Shown: piece by piece, positions 41,727 through 44,662 of the stretch
Layout of the letters: each line of letters opens with the position of its first letter
How positions within the stretch are numbered: position 1 is the first letter of the stretch
DNA from: Candidatus Magasanikiibacteriota bacterium
Lineage (GTDB): Bacteria > Patescibacteriota > Patescibacteriia > Magasanikbacterales > GWA2-37-8
Assembly (NCBI GenBank): GCA_016234265.1
Contig: JACRFW010000006.1
Coordinates: 1-44,662, forward strand
DNA: 44,662 nt
Direction of reading: 5' to 3'
Program-made: the position numbers and the translations under genes
Notes under the pieces: model-generated
Databases searched by the model: none
What the model saw: the letters and a program-made list of their open reading frames with translations, nothing else
Told to the model about the DNA's origin: nothing

Positions 41727-43094
41727 ATGGCCTTTCCCAGTCATATTTTTAAAGCCTATGACATTCGCGGGCTTGCTGATACCGAACTTTCGCCCGAGCT
41801 TGCCTTTCGTTTGGGGCGGGCTTTTGTTGTTTTTTTGCGCCAGGGCGCACGTCTCAAAGACGATCAGGCGGCAGTGGTGGGGCGGGATATGCGTCCGACG
41901 AGCCCAATTTTCGCGGAAGCGATTATCAGGGGTATTGAGGCGGAGGGAGTGAATGTCGTAGATGTGGGGCTGGTATCAACCCCGTTGTTTAATTTTGCGT
42001 GCGCTCATTATCCGGAATATGCCGGCGGTATAATGGTGACGGCGAGCCATAATCCGGCGGAGTATAATGGTTTCAAGTTGACACTGGGCAATGGGCTGCC
42101 GGTTGGTGGCCAGAGCGGTATGGGGGAGCTGCGCGAGCTCGTGGAGCACGGGCAATTTCCCGGTGTTTTTCGTACGGGTACCATGGAGACGCGTGATGTT
42201 TTGCCGGAGTATCTCAAAAAAGTTTTTTCAATTGTTTCGCCGCAGGCCATTCGTCCATTAAAAATAGTCATTGATGCCGGCAACGGTATGGCCAAGGCGA
42301 CGTTCCCAGAATTTCTCAAGGCTTTGCCGGTTACTGTTGAATATTTATTTTTAGAGCCGGATGGTTCTTTCCCGAATCATGAAGCCAACCCATTAAAAGT
42401 AGAAACGCTTTCTGCCCTGCAGCGCAGGGTGGTGGCGACCGGCGCTGATCTCGGTTTTGCCCTAGATGGCGACGCGGACAGAATTGGGTTGGTGGATGAA
42501 AGGGGGGCGGTGGTGGACGCTTCATTCGTTGGCGCGCTGGTCGGTTTGGAAGTGCTCCGCACCCATCCGAAGGCGCATTTGCTTTACGATTTGCGTTCCA
42601 GCCGGATTGTTCCGGAAGTGTGGCAGGCGACCGGAGGAGAGGCCGAGATGTCAATGGTCGGCCATGCTAATATCAAAAAACTAATGAAAGAGAATGGGGC
42701 GGTTTTTGGAAGCGAATTGTCCCTCCACCTGTATTATCACGATATGTACGATTTGGAGTCGTCAGATTTGTCATTGCTGTATATTTTGCAGTTTATTTCG
42801 GGTGGGAAGAAACCTTTGAGCGAGCTCATCAAACCTTTCCAAAAATATTACCATTCCGGCGAAATTAATTTTGAAATTGCCGATAAGGCGGGAGCCATGA
42901 AAGCCATAGAAGAGAAATATAAAAATGCGGCTTTGGAGATTACGCATCTTGATGGCCTGTGGATGAAGTTTGACTGGGGCTGGTTTAATGTGCGGGCGAG
43001 CAACACCGAGCCGGTGTTGCGATTGAATTTGGAGGCGGCTACAGAGAAAACTATGAAAGAAAAGTTAGCCGAAGTGAACGAGTTGATTAAATAA
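41727..43094 (+). CDS. manB: Phosphomannomutase/phosphoglucomutase
   Basis: Interconverts hexose 6-phosphates and 1-phosphates, feeding NDP-sugar synthesis. The 455-residue protein has all four domains: IFKAYDIRG at the start, the phosphoserine loop TASHNPAEYNG, the metal loop DGDADRIGLVD, the sugar loop GSELSLHLYYHD (variant of G-E-M-S-G-H) and the phosphate loop RASNTEPVLRLN. Length and motifs fit PMM/PGM rather than GlmM. It stands alone between divergent clpC and a bidirectional terminator. Together with the glycosyltransferases and the nucleotidyltransferase it supports surface-glycan synthesis. Confidence 0.93.
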   Translation: MAFPSHIFKAYDIRGLADTELSPELAFRLGRAFVVFLRQGARLKDDQAAVVGRDMRPTSPIFAEAIIRGIEAEGVNVVDVGLVSTPLFNFACAHYPEYAGGIMVTASHNPAEYNGFKLTLGNGLPVGGQSGMGELRELVEHGQFPGVFRTGTMETRDVLPEYLKKVFSIVSPQAIRPLKIVIDAGNGMAKATFPEFLKALPVTVEYLFLEPDGSFPNHEANPLKVETLSALQRRVVATGADLGFALDGDADRIGLVDERGAVVDASFVGALVGLEVLRTHPKAHLLYDLRSSRIVPEVWQATGGEAEMSMVGHANIKKLMKENGAVFGSELSLHLYYHDMYDLESSDLSLLYILQFISGGKKPLSELIKPFQKYYHSGEINFEIADKAGAMKAIEEKYKNAALEITHLDGLWMKFDWGWFNVRASNTEPVLRLNLEAATEKTMKEKLAEVNELIK

Positions 43095-43102
43095 CATAAC
43101 AA

Positions 43103-43140
43103 TAACAAAAGAGCCCCGAGTACTCGGGGCTCTTTTGTTA
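43103..43140. terminator. Bidirectional terminator between phosphomannomutase and htpX
   Basis: A perfect 38-nt palindrome: TAACAAAAGAGCCCCGAG, TA, then its reverse complement, with A- and T-runs at the two ends. It serves both convergent genes; the htpX stop codon (43138-43140) lies within it. Confidence 0.92.
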
Positions 43141-44043
43141 TCCGGCCATTCCGGTCAGTTTTTTAATTCGCTCTTCTAGAGGTGGATGGGTGGAGAAAAG
43201 GTTGCGGAAGCCACCGGTTTTAAAAGGGTTCGTGAAATAGAGATGCGCCGTGGCGGTGGAGGCGTTAGTGGTGGCCAGATTATCATTGGCGATTTTTTTA
43301 AGCGCGCCAGCGAGGCCGGCGGGGTAGCGGGTGAGGAGCGCCCCAGAGGCATCGGCCAGATATTCGCGTTTGCGCGACACAGCCAGCTTGATGAGTTCCG
43401 CAATGAGCGGGGAGAGGATAGCCAGCACAATGCCGGCCACCACGAAGATCATGGCGATTTGGTTTGCGCCTTCATCGCGGCTGCTCCGTCGTCCGCCGAA
43501 GAAAAATCGGCTGCGCAAAAAAATATTGGCCATAATGGCGATGGCGCCGACCATGACCGCGACCAGCATTTCAAAGCGGATGTCGTAGTTGCCGATATGC
43601 GAAAGTTCGTGGGCCAGAACACCTTCTAGTTCGGTTTTTTCTAATTTTTGTATGGCGCCGGTGGTGACGGCGATAGTCGCTAGCTCTGGTTTGCGGCCGG
43701 TCGCGAAGGCGTTGATGGCTGGATCTTCAATTATATATATCTTAGGAGAGGGGAGGCCGGCGGCGATAGCCAGGTTTTCCACGAGGCGAAAGATTTCCGG
43801 GTTGTCCGCCTTCGCAATCGGTTTGGCGCCACTGCTCCAGAGAGCTATCTTGTCGCCTTGATAATAGGAAATGAGAGTGCTGAAAAGCGAAATGGCGATC
43901 GCGACCCACACGAGCGTGTACGTGTCATCTTGCATCGCCATGCTAAAAACATAGCCGAGACCAATGATGACAGCGATGGAAAATATCATCAAAATGACGG
44001 AGTTGCGTTTGTTGGAATCAATTTCGGTATAGGCGAGGGCCAT
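43138..44043 (-). CDS. htpX: HtpX-type membrane zinc metalloprotease
   Basis: M48B protease that degrades damaged membrane proteins. The 301-residue protein has two N-terminal helices (about 14-35 and 43-61), the zinc site H145-E-L-S-H149 in LAHELSH, a downstream Glu ligand in REYLADASGALLTRYPAGLA, and two further helices (about 155-175 and 195-220). FSTHPPLEERIKKL is the usual C-terminal signature. Length and layout are normal. Promoter at 44071-44100. Confidence 0.95.
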   Translation of the reverse strand: MALAYTEIDSNKRNSVILMIFSIAVIIGLGYVFSMAMQDDTYTLVWVAIAISLFSTLISYYQGDKIALWSSGAKPIAKADNPEIFRLVENLAIAAGLPSPKIYIIEDPAINAFATGRKPELATIAVTTGAIQKLEKTELEGVLAHELSHIGNYDIRFEMLVAVMVGAIAIMANIFLRSRFFFGGRRSSRDEGANQIAMIFVVAGIVLAILSPLIAELIKLAVSRKREYLADASGALLTRYPAGLAGALKKIANDNLATTNASTATAHLYFTNPFKTGGFRNLFSTHPPLEERIKKLTGMAG

Positions 44044-44070
44044 AGGAAAAAATTAGATAAGTATGGGGGT

Positions 44071-44100
44071 AGTATACGGACGGAGGGGTGTAACTGTCAA
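44071..44100 (-). promoter_or_regulatory. Promoter of htpX
   Basis: On the minus strand TTGACA (44095-44100), 18 bp, TATACT (44071-44076); the ATG at 44043 lies 27 nt beyond the -10 box. Confidence 0.75.
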
Positions 44101-44101
44101 T

Positions 44102-44150
44102 AAAAAAAGTTTCTTTGTCCACGGCCCCGCCAACTGGCGGGGCCGTGGAC
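44102..44150 (-). terminator. Strong terminator of the small orphan gene
   Basis: GTCCACGGCCCCGCC (44117-44131) and its exact reverse complement (44136-44150) flank a 4-nt loop. On the minus strand a T-run (44102-44108) follows after 8 nt. It lies 23 nt past the stop of the 71-codon gene and just ahead of the htpX promoter. Confidence 0.85.
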
Positions 44151-44173
44151 GGACTGATGAGATGAGCGCCTTG

Positions 44174-44389
44174 CTAGAACAGCAGGGCGTGGTGGTTTGC
44201 CGCCCTCCGACCGGCCTCCTTGATCGTTTCACCCGGAAGGAGGACGCCGGCGACGGTCGCCACCAGCACGGAGTATTCGCCGGTATCGCGGCGGAACATC
44301 ACGATCCGCCTGACACCTGCTACGTCGGTTACTTCAACGAACTCGAAAGGCCGCGTTACAGCAGTTTCGAAATGCGAGGCAGTCATCAT
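44174..44389 (-). CDS. Small GC-rich orphan protein
   Basis: A 71-residue protein, MMTASHFETAVTRPFEFVEV and onward to AGRRAANHHALLF, with alternating hydrophobic residues suggesting a small beta-rich fold; no family is recognised. AGGGATGA just before the start codon is a plausible ribosome binding site. A TTGACA-17-TAATAT promoter 94 nt upstream and a perfect terminator downstream support a real, single-gene unit. Its GC content and codon choice (GCC, GTC, CGC) differ from the surrounding genes, hinting at transfer. An overlapping plus-strand frame (44063-44578) crosses the terminator and promoter and is not credible. Confidence 0.6.
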   Translation of the reverse strand: MMTASHFETAVTRPFEFVEVTDVAGVRRIVMFRRDTGEYSVLVATVAGVLLPGETIKEAGRRAANHHALLF

Positions 44390-44482
44390 TCATCCCTGTC
44401 AAGCGCGCTCGGGCGCCTGCGTTTGTCGCATGAAAAAAGGACCTCCATGGCCCCATCCTCACAGCGAACGTCTAATTCGAAT

Positions 44483-44511
44483 ATATTATATGAAACAATG
44501 CAGACTGTCAA
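44483..44511 (-). promoter_or_regulatory. Promoter of the small orphan gene
   Basis: On the minus strand TTGACA (44506-44511), 17 bp, TAATAT (44483-44488). The expected leader of about 87 nt to the ATG at 44389 is the longest in the window. Confidence 0.7.
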
Positions 44512-44589
44512 AATAAACCCGACCCTGCGACTAGTCAGGGAAGATAAGAAATACAAAATTCAGACAAAATCTATGTAACTTCATTCCCC

Positions 44590-44618
44590 TTGCCCAGCCC
44601 CACTCTTTTTGCTAAAAT
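44590..44618 (+). promoter_or_regulatory. Putative promoter of the gene entering at the right edge
   Basis: TTGCCC (44590-44595), 17 bp, TAAAAT (44613-44618), 23 nt ahead of the ATG at 44642. A second possibility is TTGCTA (44609-44614) with TATATA (44633-44638). Confidence 0.4.
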
Positions 44619-44641
44619 ACAAGTAGTATTTGTATATACGT

Positions 44642-44662
44642 ATGCCCTCTCGCGAATCTTCG
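44642..44662 (+). CDS. Start of an unidentified gene (cut by window edge)
   Basis: ATG at 44642 opens the frame MPSRESS before the window ends. An upstream promoter-like sequence supports it. Seven codons are not enough to name it. Confidence 0.35.

Noticed and set aside
44063-44578. 171-codon plus-strand frame
   Set aside because: It crosses the htpX promoter, a perfect terminator and the orphan gene's promoter, and no family features are seen.
1-44662. CRISPR array or recognised defence island
   Set aside because: Repeats present are palindromic elements or short tandem units; there are no evenly spaced direct repeats with unique spacers and no cas genes.

Overview
The window looks like a piece of a Candidate Phyla Radiation (Patescibacteria, probably Parcubacteria-type) genome. 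The signs are a ThrRS that lacks the TGS domain, membrane-anchored DUF4012 and DUF11-like proteins, VirB2-like pilin proteins paired with DsbA-fold proteins, very compact gene packing with 4-6 bp convergent overlaps, few Shine-Dalgarno sequences, and many short palindromic or tandem repeats, some inside genes. UGA is used as stop (10211, 24496), so the recoded Gracilibacteria/SR1 lineages are unlikely. The phylum is an inference; no marker tree could be run.

Layout. 1-2858: the 5' end of an IS30-type transposase (minus), then thrS and miaA (plus). 2855-8492 (minus): a GT4 glycosyltransferase, a DUF4012 membrane protein with a retroviral-type zinc knuckle, and a DUF11-like surface protein. 8530-11503 (plus): a palindromic repeat cluster, a reverse transcriptase remnant, a soluble MgtE_N/CBS regulator and a divergent Nramp-type transporter. 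11500-15231 (minus): an envelope-glycan operon with an initiating glycosylphosphotransferase and two GT4 enzymes. 15315-15800 (plus): RNase P RNA. 15851-20663 (minus): a coiled-coil protein, RNase J, tRNA-Leu(CAG), a family 5 solute-binding protein and SecG.

20792-23142 (plus) is a DsbA-fold/VirB2-like pair. It is followed by an AT-rich AAA_14/DUF4143 ATPase cassette that lies between a remnant of the uvrA start and the intact uvrA, bounded by 18-bp perfect direct repeats. 27346-29538 (minus) runs tRNA-Ile(UAU), a RluD-type pseudouridine synthase carrying three apparently in-frame palindromic inserts, gmk and rplS. 29641-35071 (plus) carries a PAP2 phosphatase, a sugar nucleotidyltransferase, mltG, queA and recG. 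35081-41653 (minus) is one tight operon: ClpC-like ATPase, coiled-coil membrane protein, beta-propeller, DsbA-fold protein and a VirB2-like/M15 peptidase fusion. 41727-44662 holds phosphomannomutase, HtpX, a GC-rich small orphan gene and the first codons of another gene.

Themes. Several genes serve envelope building (glycan assembly, MltG, PAP2, M15 peptidase, pilin-like proteins). Promoters are sharp (TTGACA-17-TATAAT type), often divergent with fused or adjoining -35 boxes, and several lie so close to the start codon that leaderless transcripts are likely. The most unusual points are the uvrA-targeted ATPase cassette with its paired operators, the repeat-laden pseudouridine synthase gene, the ClpC-led pilin/peptidase operon with its second DsbA/VirB2 pair, and the MgtE_N-CBS/Nramp module beside a reverse transcriptase relic.
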